Assembly: GCA_019155185.1 (NCBI GenBank) | Contig: CM032797.1 | Location: forward strand, 7,302,881 to 7,366,880 | Length of the DNA stretch: 64,000 nt | Reading direction: 5' to 3' | From: Beaufortia kweichowensis | Taxonomy: Eukaryota > Chordata > Actinopteri > Cypriniformes > Gastromyzontidae | Shown here: piece after piece, positions 1-12,290 of the stretch | Layout of the letters: each line of letters begins with the position of its first letter | Numbering within the stretch: the stretch's first letter is position 1 | Notes under the pieces: generated by a model | What the model saw: only the letters and a program-made list of their open reading frames with translations | Told to the model about the DNA's origin: nothing | Databases searched by the model: none | Translations under genes and position numbers: made by a program

Positions 1-383
1 GTTTTGTGTCCATGTTTATTAGATGGTGTTCTCCTTAACATTAAAAAAAGACTAATCATAGATTATAGATTTTTTGAAAATTGTATAATATATAATTATA
101 CATTATACTTTACAATATGGTTTCATTTGTTAGCATTACTTAACATGAACTACCAATGAGAAATATAGTTTTCCATTTTTGTTAATGTTGGTTAATGCCA
201 ATATTTTTATTAAATTGTTAGTTCATGTTAGCTAATGTGAAGTGTTACTGAAGGCTATTGGCTATTCAAAAAAGTGACTTTTGTATGTCCCACCACAACT
301 TCCTGTTCCAATAGAAAATAGAGTAAATGAAAGTGCACGCTTTAAACCAGTTCAATAAATTTCTCACTTTCTTTTTATCTCAG

Positions 384-3300
384 GCTGCCTGTTCGAGGAT
401 GGTCTGTGTATGAACTATGAAGTCTGTCTTAACGGTGAGTCGACCTGCAGTTTGTGTTTGTAGATCTCATGCATGATGCCGTTTGATAAAGCCCTCGGTT
501 TTATCTGGATTCAACATTTAGTGTGTGTATGCACAGCTAGCAGTGTATAAATGCATGATGAACTCAATGCATTTGAACTCTTTGGGTGTGACAAAACAAA
601 CACAGACTCTTACTAACAAACACATGCACGCCCACACACAAGCTGGCTGCGTCCGAAATCGCGTACTACCATACTATATAGTAGGCGAAAATCAGTACGC
701 GAGGCGAGTAGTATGTCCGAATTCATAGTATTCAAAAAACAGTAGGTGAAAAGTACCCGGATGGTCTACTACTTCCGGCTAGATTTTGAAGTGTTCATTC
801 GATGGACACTTTTCTATCCCATAAGCCCCGGGAGCTGAGTCAGCCAGCAGAGAAGAAGACGGAGGCTGCGTTATTTTAGAAAATGGCGGAAAGCGGCTAT
901 TTTTAAGTTCTAGTACCTCAGGAAAAACGTTGTGCTTGTGCTTTTGGTGCGCTTGTTTAACATCGTCCAAATAACTCGTTTATTAAAATTTTAAACAACG
1001 TAAATCGATGGGATATGTTTGTAAATTGGCTGTAAAAATATGTTTAATTTTGAAGCGATTTAGCGTGCCTGTGGAAAACGCCGGTGGAAACGGCAAGATT
1101 GTTGGAAAACATCGCAGGTATCAGCGCAGTGTGGCGGGCTCTTTAAATGTTCGGGCTGCTGTGAGGAATGTATGTGTCACGTGATGCATAAAATGGTGGA
1201 CGTAGTACGTCCGAATTTCATTCATACTTCCCGTATTCATACTATATAGAACGTACTGGTTTGACGGTTGATAAGTAGGCTCTACTTCTAATTCAGTACG
1301 TACTGTCACAGTACGCGATTTCGGACGCAGCCGCTGTATTTGATGTCATTTTTTTATGTTGCTTAGCAACCTTTCAAAACTTCTTTCCATAGAGGTCAAA
1401 CGTTCAATGGATTTTAAATGTGTGATATGTTTACATACTGGGTTGTAGGATGAATAGGAGAGTAATGTGAATGAAATCATTTACATTGAGATGTAGGTCA
1501 GATATTATCAGCCAATCAGCTGTAACTTAGTTACATACTGATAACCTGCATGTGTGTGTCATTATATGTGTTAGTTTAGTGAATGGGACAGCATTAATAT
1601 AGAAGAGTGGATCTTGTATAATTTTCAATTATAAACAAGCAAAACTATTTTTTAGATTTATAATAAAAAAAAATTAATTAGCCTGAACAAGTTTAAAACA
1701 CAGAATTATATACTTATAAATATCACACTTATATCATAAAACACAACATTTTATTTGTCTGTAAAATAAAAAATGTGACACTGCCTTTGAAATCCCAGTT
1801 TAATTTATTTTTTGTGATTTACTTTTTTTGCATGAAACCATCCTACATAATGTAAAGAACATTCTGTGAATATATTCTTATTATTGACGTTTAGGAAGCC
1901 AACTTTCATCAAATCATCAATTTAAATTTCAGTATTATTTAGTGTTAGTGTATCTTGAAATCTATCATATAATCTGTTATTTACAGCAATAAACACACAT
2001 CATATTTTTATCATTTTTATGGCTGTAATTGTACTTTAATTCTCCTGATCTCCTTATTAGATTTTGAGACAATAGTCTGAATTTCACAGATGGGGTCACA
2101 TAGTAAGTGTGCATACACACACTCTGTGTTTACTATCAGGCAGGTGTTGGAGACTCCAGCTGCTCCTGCCTTGGTTGCCCCCAGCGACCTCATTAACATC
2201 TCTAATAAGTTGAGAGGCATAATGGATCTAAAAATACACACACACACCATGAAGGAAGGCTGTTGATTTGCTTTTCTCTGTAGATGGCATGTTTGGCCGC
2301 TGCGAGGCTGCTCCACTAACAAACGTCTACACTTATGATGTCACGCCAGCAACGGTACAGAGATTCCGTATGCTGCTTCAGAAACTGGCACACAGAGGTG
2401 GGTGCATTAGTGTTGCCATGGCAACCGCATGCATCAATGACACTATGGTATAAAGGCTTCTCCTAGAGCTTCTGGGTCAGATCAAAAGATCAGTATGAGA
2501 TGCTATCTGTGTTTGTGTGACATTTTTAAGAGCTGATCTCTGTTGCAGGGTTGGCGTGGGAAGATGACATCACACAGCAGGTTTTATCGAATGAGTTCTC
2601 CAAATTACGCAAAGTTTCCCTTCCATTAGCGGATATCAGGTAACACTCACACATGCACTCATTTTTCTATCCAGTTAGTTTGTACACTCATACACACTTT
2701 TTATGAAACTTTTTCTTAAAGAGACCATCCAAAGATAAAAATGAGTGTTATGTTTTTTAATGTTATGCCCTGTACGACTTTCTTTCTTCTGTGGAACACC
2801 AAAAAAGATATTTTGAACAATGTCTCACTGTCTATACAAAGGAGGCCAGTGTTGTCTTGTTACCAACGCTGTGCAAAATATCTTATTTTTCATGAATAAA
2901 TGATGAAAGAATTTATATTTTTAAGTCTCTTTTAGTCTTAAAAACATTTTTATTATTAAATCCTACTAAATCAAATCACGCTCAAAATTCGGCACCCCGC
3001 TAGTTTCATTATAAGATAAATGGTCCAATCAAATGACATTAGGTAGTCAGTATTTCTTTTGTGGTGTGAGTCATATGTTCATTATACGCAATCCCTAATG
3101 CTTAAATGAATGAACTTATCTTCATTAAGTCTCTCAAACAATAAGATTGGGAATGATATTTGGGATCAGTTACTCCCAGCAATTACCCATAAGCCCCCTT
3201 CTATCAAAGGACTCATGCAGTTATGGCTTATATTTTCACGTTTTAATAGGCCGCAAGCTTACGGTACTGCTTCTGGAGACAGAAGAATGAAATCATCAGA

Positions 3301-6300
3301 GGCAGAGCTCAGAAAGACCCTGAGATACCTGCAGCACCTGGGGCTGCTACCAAAAACATCACAAAAGGTGAGCAGTACATTTTTAGTTTACATGTTTAGA
3401 TGCCAATGGCATCTGTCTATTATGAAAGAAGAACTTGTAGCGCTGTGCTAGTTTTGCTACAGTACAGTGTTTTATCCTCCACAGGAGGCGGGACTTCAGT
3501 ACTATCGCTCTGGAGAACCACACCCTAAAGCTGACTCCACCTCTCTAGACTCCTCCCCTCCCGAGTTCACTCCAGAATTACCCTATCAATCACCATCCTA
3601 CCCTGATCTTAGCAGATATCAGAGTGATGCTCCTTCACAGAAAGATGATTCAGACCTGCTCAGGATCGCTCTTCAGAAGTATCTCACCCAGAACAAAGCA
3701 TCTCAGTCTGATCTGGGGGAAAGACCCAAAGTAGACCGACTCTCCTTTAAAGATGGCTCCAGAAAGCCCTCTGCAAGTGACTCTCTTACACCTGTGGATG
3801 GTATGACATGGTATCTTCCTTCTCCTTTAACCTCACCTGTGCTGAATGTATCAGTGTGTTAATACAAATGTTGATCTGTTTACAGAATCGTTCATCTGGA
3901 AAGTTCTGCAGAACGTGGGCAGGCACAGTGTGGATGTGAAGAGTCTGAAGGCAGCAGATCTAGATAAGCTTGCCGTTCTTATCGCAGATGCTCTGCAGGT
4001 GGTGGAACAGAAGGCTGGACAGGGAGAGATGCCGAGAGACCTGGAGACACAGCAGCATCCTGAAGAGCAGACAGAAGATCTGCAATATGATGAGCAGATG
4101 GAGGAACAGCATCCTGAGAGTGTTCAGATGGATCAGATTCCTGAAGACAGTGATCAGGATCAAAGGGACGTGGATGAGGAAAATGTATCTGTCACTCAAA
4201 AGACTGTCCAAACCATCCCACCCGTGACAGGTAACAGATCTTTTTTTTGTGTAGCGCTTTTCATTATTCACATCATTTCAACTTTAACAATACATAACTT
4301 TTTCACATCAACATTATTAAAATCATTCATTTATTGCAATAGTTTGATAATAATTTAATATGTCTTGCAGCAGGAATAAATATCATGACATTTCTCTTTT
4401 AGAGGGACAGACGACAGAAGAGGAAAAAAGAAACATGGATGACAAGGTAAAACGGACTAGTTATGAGCTATGTTTTTCTAGCAGTAAACTACTAAATAAT
4501 CTTAATTAAAAAAAGTTACAATAACATAATGAATTGAATTTTCCTTCACCAGAATGTTTGTCATTCCCAGATCCCTCCTTTCATTCTGCATATTTTCTCT
4601 TTTAGCAGGATGTGGGATTCTTAGGAAAGCTGTTGGAATACCTGGATAAAACCTCCAGTTCAGAGCCCGAGCCTGTTGCAAATGGGAAGGGCGTGTCTGT
4701 GGAAACAGTACGTAGCCGAACGACACACCGAGAGGTGGGAATGCAGAAAAAAGCTATAGAGCAGGTGGAGGAGGTGGAGGGATGGGTACAGGCGGCTGCT
4801 ATATCACCATCCTCTGCTCTGAAGGAAAACCCAGCACCACGCCGCAAAAACATGAAAGTACAAGATCTTCAGCTAGATGTCCAGACCAACACCAAAAATG
4901 ACATCTATGGATACATTATTACTGATACTGAGTAAGATATGCCAACAACATGCACAGACATACACACCACAAATAAACAGAAGTAAAAATATTACTTTCT
5001 CTCCGGATCAGGAATCTTCCCACTGATAAGGGTTTGTATCTGATGGAGTTGGTGGCTCGTAAAGCAAAGATTCAAATGACGGATTTCTCAGAGCTCTCGT
5101 GAGTCATTATTTTGTGTGTATGTGTAAATTGTAAAAACGGAAGTTTTGAATTTAAAATTGTGTATGTGTGTTTGTTTTGTATATAGTGTTGTTAGTCCGG
5201 CTGTGACTTTTCAAGTCCGTCCAAATGCCCAGAACATCACTACAGCTGATGTGGCTAATGTTGCAGGTGAGAGATTAATCAATACAGCCATTACAAGAAA
5301 CACACACACAAAGTCACCAAAGTCCTCCTTTGTTTCTCATTCAAGAGGGATGAATGCTCTGATATCTGATCTTTGATTTTAGTCCGTCAGAAGGATGAAC
5401 TGGAAAAAGAAGTGAAAATCAAGATCGTGGAGGCTGGAGTAACTGATGTATGAATATTTCTGTTTTATACCATCTCTTTATTTCTTCAAATAAATCTAAT
5501 GATATAAAATAAATACAAACAAAACCATGCAAAATATAAATTGATAAAACAATCCTACAATAATTTAATATATTCAATATATAAAAATTAGCAATTACAT
5601 TAATGCAGAACAAAATACAAAATACATATTTTGCTGCTAATGTAGTACTCTTGTCTTGCCTATTATTAGACATGGGTATTTGTAGATTAAAAAAAAATAA
5701 TAATTTTGAAATTCATCTCTCAAAAAGGCATTGCATTTTGTGTTTCTCTTTATCTCTAGAGGAGTAAACTGAACCAGATTCCCACGAAGTACAGTCGCTC
5801 AGAGTCACTCAAGTTTCTGATTCTGACCGTCATTTCCATCGTGTGTATCATTGGAGTGCTACTGGCATCCAGCATCATCTACTGTATGCGTCATCGCTCT
5901 CATCATAAACTCAAAGAGAAGCTTACTAACTTGACCTCTGACCCCTCAACTGATGCCACTGCTACTTACCAGGTACCAAGAAGTGTGAGTGTGTATGTAG
6001 AGTGTGTGTCTGTGTGCATGGGAGACTTATAGAGACATATACATAAACTTAAACATTTCTCTTTCTCTATATAGGAGCTGTGTAGGCAGCGAATGTCAGT
6101 AAAGCCTCCTGTAGAGAAGTCAGATCCTATTCACTCTTCCAGAATAAACAGTGTCTCATCACAGCTGAGTGACGGGCCAATGCCAAGTCCCTCTGCACGC
6201 ACCAGCACCTCCTCCTGGAGTGAAGAGCCCGCCCACTCCAACATGGACATATCGACTGGACACATGATACTGGTACATGCATATACAAAGCTGCACATTA

Positions 6301-9300
6301 TGAAAATGTTCAAAAATATAATGCAAATGTGAAGCACACAGTTGTACAAAGTTGTCTTTTCAATTTAAAATGTTTGTTGTGAGAGTACACTGTACACACT
6401 CACACATACAAACACTGTATGTTTTCTATGTAGGCATATATGGAGGACCACCTGAAAAATAAGAATCGTTTGGAGTCAGAGTGGGAAGCTCTGTGTGCAT
6501 ATCAGGCTGAACCAAATGCCACCAGCATCGGCCAGAGAGATGCCAACAGCAAGAAGAATCGCACCAGCACAGTCATAGCCTGTCAGTAACACACTAACAA
6601 ATTTGGCCAAGTTAGATGATTTAATTTATTTAAAATATAAAAAGAAAATTGTAATTCCATTGGTTTATGAATTATTTTTTTTATTGATCTTTGTGTGTGT
6701 GTTTATTTAGATGATCACTGCAGAATAACTCTAAAGGCGGAGAACAATCATAGCAACTCGGACTATATCAACGCCAGTCCAATTGTGAGCCACAGCACAA
6801 ACTACATTACAATTGCAAAAACTAAACAAACCACACTGTGTAGCTGATAACGTACTGACTGAATTACTAAGAAACTGGACATGTAGAAAGTATCGCAAAT
6901 TGCTTTGGGATGGTGACATTGATTAACTGTCTGTGTACCATTTAATACAATTAACGAAGATCCGCCAGCGTTGTGCCTTTGAGGAAGACAATTATCCATA
7001 GGTCACTCCAGACTAAACCTTCAGTTTGGGTTCCAAAGTCATTTGGAGATAAAAAATATCAAGTAACTAAACACCACTATACACTTCAAGCAGAACACAG
7101 GGCGAGTGTTTTAAAAGCTGTAGTGTTTAACATGACAGTGATAATTATAACTTGACAACACGTAACCTAAACTTTTCATAACTTATCCTAACTTTGTCAG
7201 ACCAGCAACAGCATTGTCAACTTATTTAGCAAGGTGTGTTGATTGTGTTGTTTTCTCATTCTCAGATGGATCATGATCCTCGTAACCCAGCGTACATTGC
7301 CACACAGGGTCCTCTGCCCTCCACTGTCGCTGACTTCTGGCAGGTAAAAGATATATTTGTGGAACTGTGTGTTTTGTCTTGCAGATAGTCAGTACGAGTT
7401 TATGTGTGTATATTGTATGCGTTCTTGTGGAGATGGTCTGGAAGCGTGTCTGTATATGTAATATTTTGTGTTTTGCCCTGCAGATGGTTTGGGAGAGCGG
7501 TTGTGTGGTGATCGTCATGTTGACGCCTCTCTCTGAAAACGGTGTAAAACAGTGTTACCACTACTGGCCTGATGAAGGCTCTAATCTCTACCACATTTAT
7601 GAGGTAAAAACATCCTTCTGATCTTGTGTTTGTTCTTTAAAAATTGCTATGTTTGAAAGTACAGAAGAATCCAGTTGAGTTTAATACATTTGAATTTAAC
7701 ATAACAATATATTGTGGGTAACATTTGTATATTTGTTGGAATTGTGTTCAAATACATTGATTGAGGATTGTATGCTTTTAAAATGTTGTTGTTTTCTTTT
7801 CATAAATCTCTCAATTGTTTCCATTTTTATTTCCAATGAATTTTAGTAGGAGCATATACTATAAAATATGAAGCCTAAATAAAACGAAAAAGCAAATAAT
7901 ATTTTAAAAATAAAATAAAATGTGAATGACACTTTTGATACATCTTGTAAATGTTATGTTTATAGTATATTATTAAATTGTTTTTATCACGTGTGTGTTT
8001 GTGTAGGTTAATCTGGTTTCAGAGCACGTGTGGTGTGAGGACTTCCTGGTTCGGAGCTTTTACCTGAAGAACATGCAGACTAACGAAACTCGTACAGTTA
8101 CGCAGTTCCACTATCACACCTGGCTGAACGACCGAACGCCTGAAACCAGTCAAACCCTGCTCGATTTCCGCAGGTACACCTACCCTAGAGAGTGTGTGTT
8201 GTCTGTGCGGTGTGTGTGTCAGCTTCTGAGCAGTTGCCAGTGTCATTTTTGTGGTCGTGCAGCTAGTTCACTGGCTCCAGTTGCATAGTCACAAAAGTGA
8301 TCATTGACAACTGTGACTCTGCATCCAAGTGCACCCTGGGATACCAAACCCCGTCATCCCCCCAACCTCACAACATCATTCTCCAACCTTTCTGTTTGCT
8401 AAACTCTAACCTCTCATTTTTTCTCTCCTCTTACCCACAATCCTCTGTGTACAGCTTCTCTCTCTGTCTCTCTTATGGTTTTAGTTGTTTTCCAATCAGA
8501 ATTGTTGGATTATGTTCCTAATCCCGCCCCCGTTTATGATGCTCTGCATAAAACCAGAGAAAGTGTTTATGAGTGTGAACAAGCAAAAAAGGGCTGTGTG
8601 TGTGGTGGGTTGATGGATGGATTGAGTGGAGGGTTTAGGTGCTGTGTTGTTCCAACAGTAGTGGCTATAAGTGATGTCTGGGGTGCATATTTATACATTA
8701 TTTATAAAATGGACAAAACATTAAACTTTTAAGGTGTTAATTGAACAAATTTAATTAGCCAAAAGTCAAACTGACAGCATATCAGGGGACATGGGTTTTA
8801 TTGTAATATACAGAAATGCATGAAAAATGCAAAAAAAACGCTCACAAATATAGCATACATTGAGACAATTTTATCTGTTATTAAGAAGAGTAAAGATGTC
8901 AGTTGGACATCACTTTTGACGACTACTGTACATTGTGAGAAACAACCAAAGATCCCAACAAGGAAAGCGGCTTAATAACCATACTAATGTTTAAATACTC
9001 GTGTTTTAAAACATCTAAAACTGCAGAAAGGTTTGTGTGAGTTTATGGTAAGCAGATAAACAATATCAAGTTTTGTGTAAAGAGAAATCAACACAAGGTC
9101 CTCAAATAAGTGTGTCTGTGTGTGAATATATTCATGTATACATTAATTCACAAATTAATCCATAAAGTTAAGTGTTTTGTAATCATCTCAAATCTTAAAT
9201 CTTTAATTTTTCTAGTGATGAGATGCAAGTTCATACACTCATATTTTTCTGTTTAGATGCATTTTAAGTGTCATATGTCTGTGTCTGTGTGTGCGTTTAT

Positions 9301-10229
9301 GATTGTGTGTATGTCTTCTCTTCAATAGGAAAGTAAACAAATGCTACCGTGGAAGGTCCTGCCCTGTTATTGTTCATTGCAGGCAAGTACAAACACTGAC
9401 CTACACACACAGACTACTGACATAGATTTATGTTAAATTGTTTAAATATGAGCAAACTGCTTTAATGTTATTTTTCCTCTTTTCCATTAGTGATGGTGCT
9501 GGGCGAACTGGGACGTATATCTTGATTGATATGGTGTTAAATAAAATGGCGAAAGGTAACTACAGAGAGTGATGCTGGGGTTTAGATATTAGCTTTGTGA
9601 TTTATCAGTTCAGTGAATGTGATGTTTGCTGTTCTACATTTCTGCCTGTTTCTAGCCACTCAATTAGACACGCCCTGCTCTTTCCAAACCCCGCCCTCCC
9701 AAAGATATGCATAACCAGGGACACTTGGAGACAGTTTTAATCACATATGAAAAAGGAGAGAGCATCATGTCTCACATTCGAAAATGTTAATAAATCTAAA
9801 CAGTAGCAAAATTGCATTTTCTATGCTTCCTGCTTCCCTTATTTGTGCAAAATGATTGACAAAATGATTATTATTCTAATGCTGAGTGATAGTTCAGGAC
9901 ATGTAATATTTCAGTCATATCACGCATGATTTTCACAACAAATGAAAACAACTTTGATTTAAAGATAAGATATAAGGGACCCCCACTCAGTGTGTTTGTT
10001 TTATAGGTGCAAAGGAGATTGATATTGCTGCTACGCTGGAACACCTGAGAGACCAGAGACCTGGCATGGTTCAGACCAAGGTATATACAAACACACAGGG
10101 ACTAAAACATAAACTATATATTCATACTAACTTATACTCTCTCTGTGTCTGACACAGGAGCAGTTTGAGTTCGCATTGACTACAGTAGCCGAGGAAGTCA
10201 ACGCTATTCTCAAAGTCCTGCCGCAGTGA
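384..10229 (+). CDS. ptprn2: Receptor-type tyrosine phosphatase-like N2 (phogrin, IA-2beta), 3' part of gene
   Basis: Dense-core-granule membrane pseudophosphatase. Exons read in frame: 384-434, 2284-2397, 2549-2639, 3250-3367, 3485-3800, 3886-4230, 4403-4446, 4606-4931, 5012-5098, 5187-5266, 5383-5447, 5760-5972, 6075-6272, 6434-6581, 6711-6784, 7266-7343, 7484-7603, 8007-8173, 9329-9382, 9491-9555, 10007-10080, 10158-10229. The signal-peptide exon lies left of the window. Order: cysteine-rich RESP18-like domain ([16 protein letters not shown]), variable acidic lumenal region, membrane-proximal domain ([15 protein letters not shown]), one transmembrane helix in exon 5760-5972, then the phosphatase-like domain. 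PTPRN2 rather than PTPRN is supported by [37 protein letters not shown] and the intronic mir-153. The signature reads [10 protein letters not shown] (Asp after Ser, as in the IA-2 family) and the WPD loop is WLND, so catalysis is not expected. Intron 9383-9490 has a GC donor; exon 4606 has a tandem CAG/CAG acceptor. Confidence 0.96.
645..1332. mobile_element. Short non-autonomous DNA transposon (MITE) with perfect terminal inverted repeats
   Basis: The left end GGCTGCGTCCGAAATCGCGT (645 onward) is repeated inverted at the right end, up to 1332; the perfect match is 23 bp including ACT. The trinucleotide GCT borders both ends (642-644 and 1333-1335), consistent with a 3-bp target duplication. 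The inside has no convincing coding capacity; small open frames here are incidental. It lies in the ptprn2 intron between 434 and 2284. Ends of this kind are common in teleost genomes; the superfamily is not assigned. Confidence 0.85.
2412..2425. promoter_or_regulatory. Perfect palindromic RFX X-box
   Basis: GTTGCCATGGCAAC is a full inverted pair of RFX half-sites (consensus GTNRCC-N-RGYAAC). It starts 15 bp after the exon end at 2397 in ptprn2. It could be an intronic enhancer element used by RFX factors in endocrine or neuronal cells. Function is inferred from the motif only. Confidence 0.5.
2715..2910. repeat. Interspersed teleost repeat, copy 1
   Basis: Contains TTCTGTGGAACACCAAAAAA, GATATTTTGAACAATG and later AAAATATCTTATTTT, giving a fold-back layout. 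A related copy is at about 61420-61640. It looks like an abundant cyprinid interspersed repeat; the family name is not assigned. Confidence 0.55.
8231..8313 (+). ncRNA. mir153: mir-153 precursor hairpin in a ptprn2 intron
   Basis: The 3p arm begins at 8281 with TTGCATAGTCACAAAAGTGA and runs to about 8302, matching the deeply conserved vertebrate miR-153 as I know it. The 5p arm (about 8242-8264, GTCATTTTTGTGGTCGTGCA) pairs with it, and the flanks CAGTTG (8231-8236) and CAACTG (8308-8313) close the stem. miR-153 genes sit in introns of PTPRN and PTPRN2 in vertebrates, and this hairpin lies on the sense strand in the intron between exons 8007-8173 and 9329-9382. It is probably processed from the ptprn2 primary transcript. 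An open frame running across it from the previous exon is incidental. Confidence 0.97.
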
Positions 10230-12290
10230 TACTTCTATCATTCCTTCTTTTCATCAACCTGTTTCTCTCTATATATTTCTCCCTCGCTCTTGTACAAACT
10301 CCGATCTCGTTCCTGAGAAAGATATATCTACTATAAAAACTATTTTGTCTGTAAAATGATTGAACTATATTCATTAGTATTTAGAAACTGTGTTGTTTTA
10401 GTTCTGTGTGAATATGGAAGCACATTTCATTCTTTATTTATTTGTTTAAATTATTTTCTCAAAATTTTGTTTCTATTGTTTCTATTACATATCACTGAAA
10501 ATTCAACAATGGCCAAATCTGTTCTAAACAGTATATAGTTAATTGGACTTAATCTGTATGCTTAAGTACTTTAGGATTTAGAGCTGTGTTGTACAGGTTA
10601 TGTGTGCCAACAACAGTTCTTCAAAGATTCATTAAAGCAAAAACATCCTGCATGTTCAACAGTTTATTCAAAAAAACATTTCTTACAATTTCTGCCTTTC
10701 CAAGCCAAGGAAACCTTCATTAAATCATAAAGTTTAACTTCTACCATCTTGGAAAATTCTACTTACAGTTGGTATTAAAATGCAAACTGTGTATGGATAG
10801 CAAATAGAAATGCATGCAAGATTTGTGCAGTTGTGCTTTATGAACTAACAGCAAACTTGTCCATAGAAGATGTAAAAAATTGTTATTGTCTGAATCTGGT
10901 AAATTAAAAATGCAATATATAATAGAATGTATCTGCTATTATTGAGAGATGAAGAACATTTTGGTAAGAAGATTTTGGTTAAATATAAGTCAAAGGAGGA
11001 CAGTTGATACAGTATATACAAGAGCAATAATATTTCCTCATTTTAATACCAGACCTTTTGAGAGACCAATAAATGGATTCATTAACACATCCTGCACATC
11101 CTGTAACTTGAAAATCCTGACCCAAAAGCAGGTTAGACATTAACATTTTAACCAAAAAGCAGGCTGTTCCTGAGCTAAGTAAATAAGTTCATCTGTCTAA
11201 GTTGAGTCTGTGCATATTTAACATTATCAGACTGTCGGTATATATTACAAACTGAATAACCGAAGCTGTTTTGGTCCTGTGCAGCTCCATAATAAAGTTT
11301 CATGTGTCTGTGAAGTAAAACATGAAGTCCTGACTGATCTGTGATACAGGAACACACCGGCATGTTCGTTCTTTTCACGCATATGTTGATTTCACCTATT
11401 AATTTCACTATGATTTCAATCTCTGACATGACCTTACTCAGACTATTTTATAGATATCAAGGGTAAGCTGGGTTTAGCTGGGTTTTGGACTGGGTCACAT
11501 ATATTCACACATACAACGTGATATACACAAACAACCAAGAATGTTTGCAAATATACAAACAAAGGATGCACAAATATCTTTAATAAAACATTTAGAGCAA
11601 TTATTGCAATCTTTGGAAACATCAGTTAGAGTGGAGGTTAGGCTATTGCTAGTTTTCTTGGTTGTTTCATAGAAGATGAAACTACTGTTCTAGAGATAAC
11701 ACAGTGAGATGATAACACTTTAGCTGTTTTTCCCTGTTTGTAACTTGACCTAATAAACTCTTAAAATGTAAAAATAACAGTGAGTAATCATAACATAATA
11801 TCATAAATTATTTATGCATACAAACAGTGGTTGTTTAGGTTGATTTTTAAAATATTGCTAATTATTTAAAGGTACTTTAAGTAGGCAATATAATAAATTG
11901 AAGTAAAACAGATAAGAAGGGAAAAAACGCTAGATGGGGATTTTAAGCAATAATAAATTGCTCACTGGTGACGCCAGCTGGCTCTCTCAAGATTCAAGAA
12001 TCAAAAGATGTATCTCTTTCTCTCTATTTCTCTTACTATTGTCATAACATTATATTAATACACGAATTCGAATATTAATTCAAGAATATTATTATATTAC
12101 AAAATATATATTTTAATTCTAACAGTATACGTCGCAGATAAACGTTCATGAGCATCGAAGACTTTTATTTTGTAATGTATGACTTTGAAACAGGAAGTCA
12201 GGTCACTACTGTCCAAAGTGCTGTCAGTTACAAGATTGTTTTAAGAGTCATATGTAAAGTTCCTCCTTTGTCGGTTTGGTGCTGGATAAA
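10230..12290. other. ptprn2 3' UTR, intergenic DNA and lactb2 promoter region
   Basis: Begins with the ptprn2 3' UTR; an ATTAAA near 10632 may be its polyadenylation signal. The rest is AT-rich with no recognisable gene, and the open frames at 10356-11429 have no protein-like features. The last 150 bases before 12291 contain an ETS-like CAGGAAG (12191-12197) and are presumably the lactb2 promoter and 5' UTR. Confidence 0.5.

Noticed and set aside
8028..8288. Open frame extending from a ptprn2 exon through the mir-153 hairpin
   Set aside because: The exon has a good donor at 8174 and the protein family continues in the exon at 9329; the extension is intron plus microRNA.
384..10229. PTPRN (IA-2) instead of PTPRN2
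   Set aside because: Juxtamembrane and phosphatase-domain sequences ([35 protein letters not shown]) follow PTPRN2.
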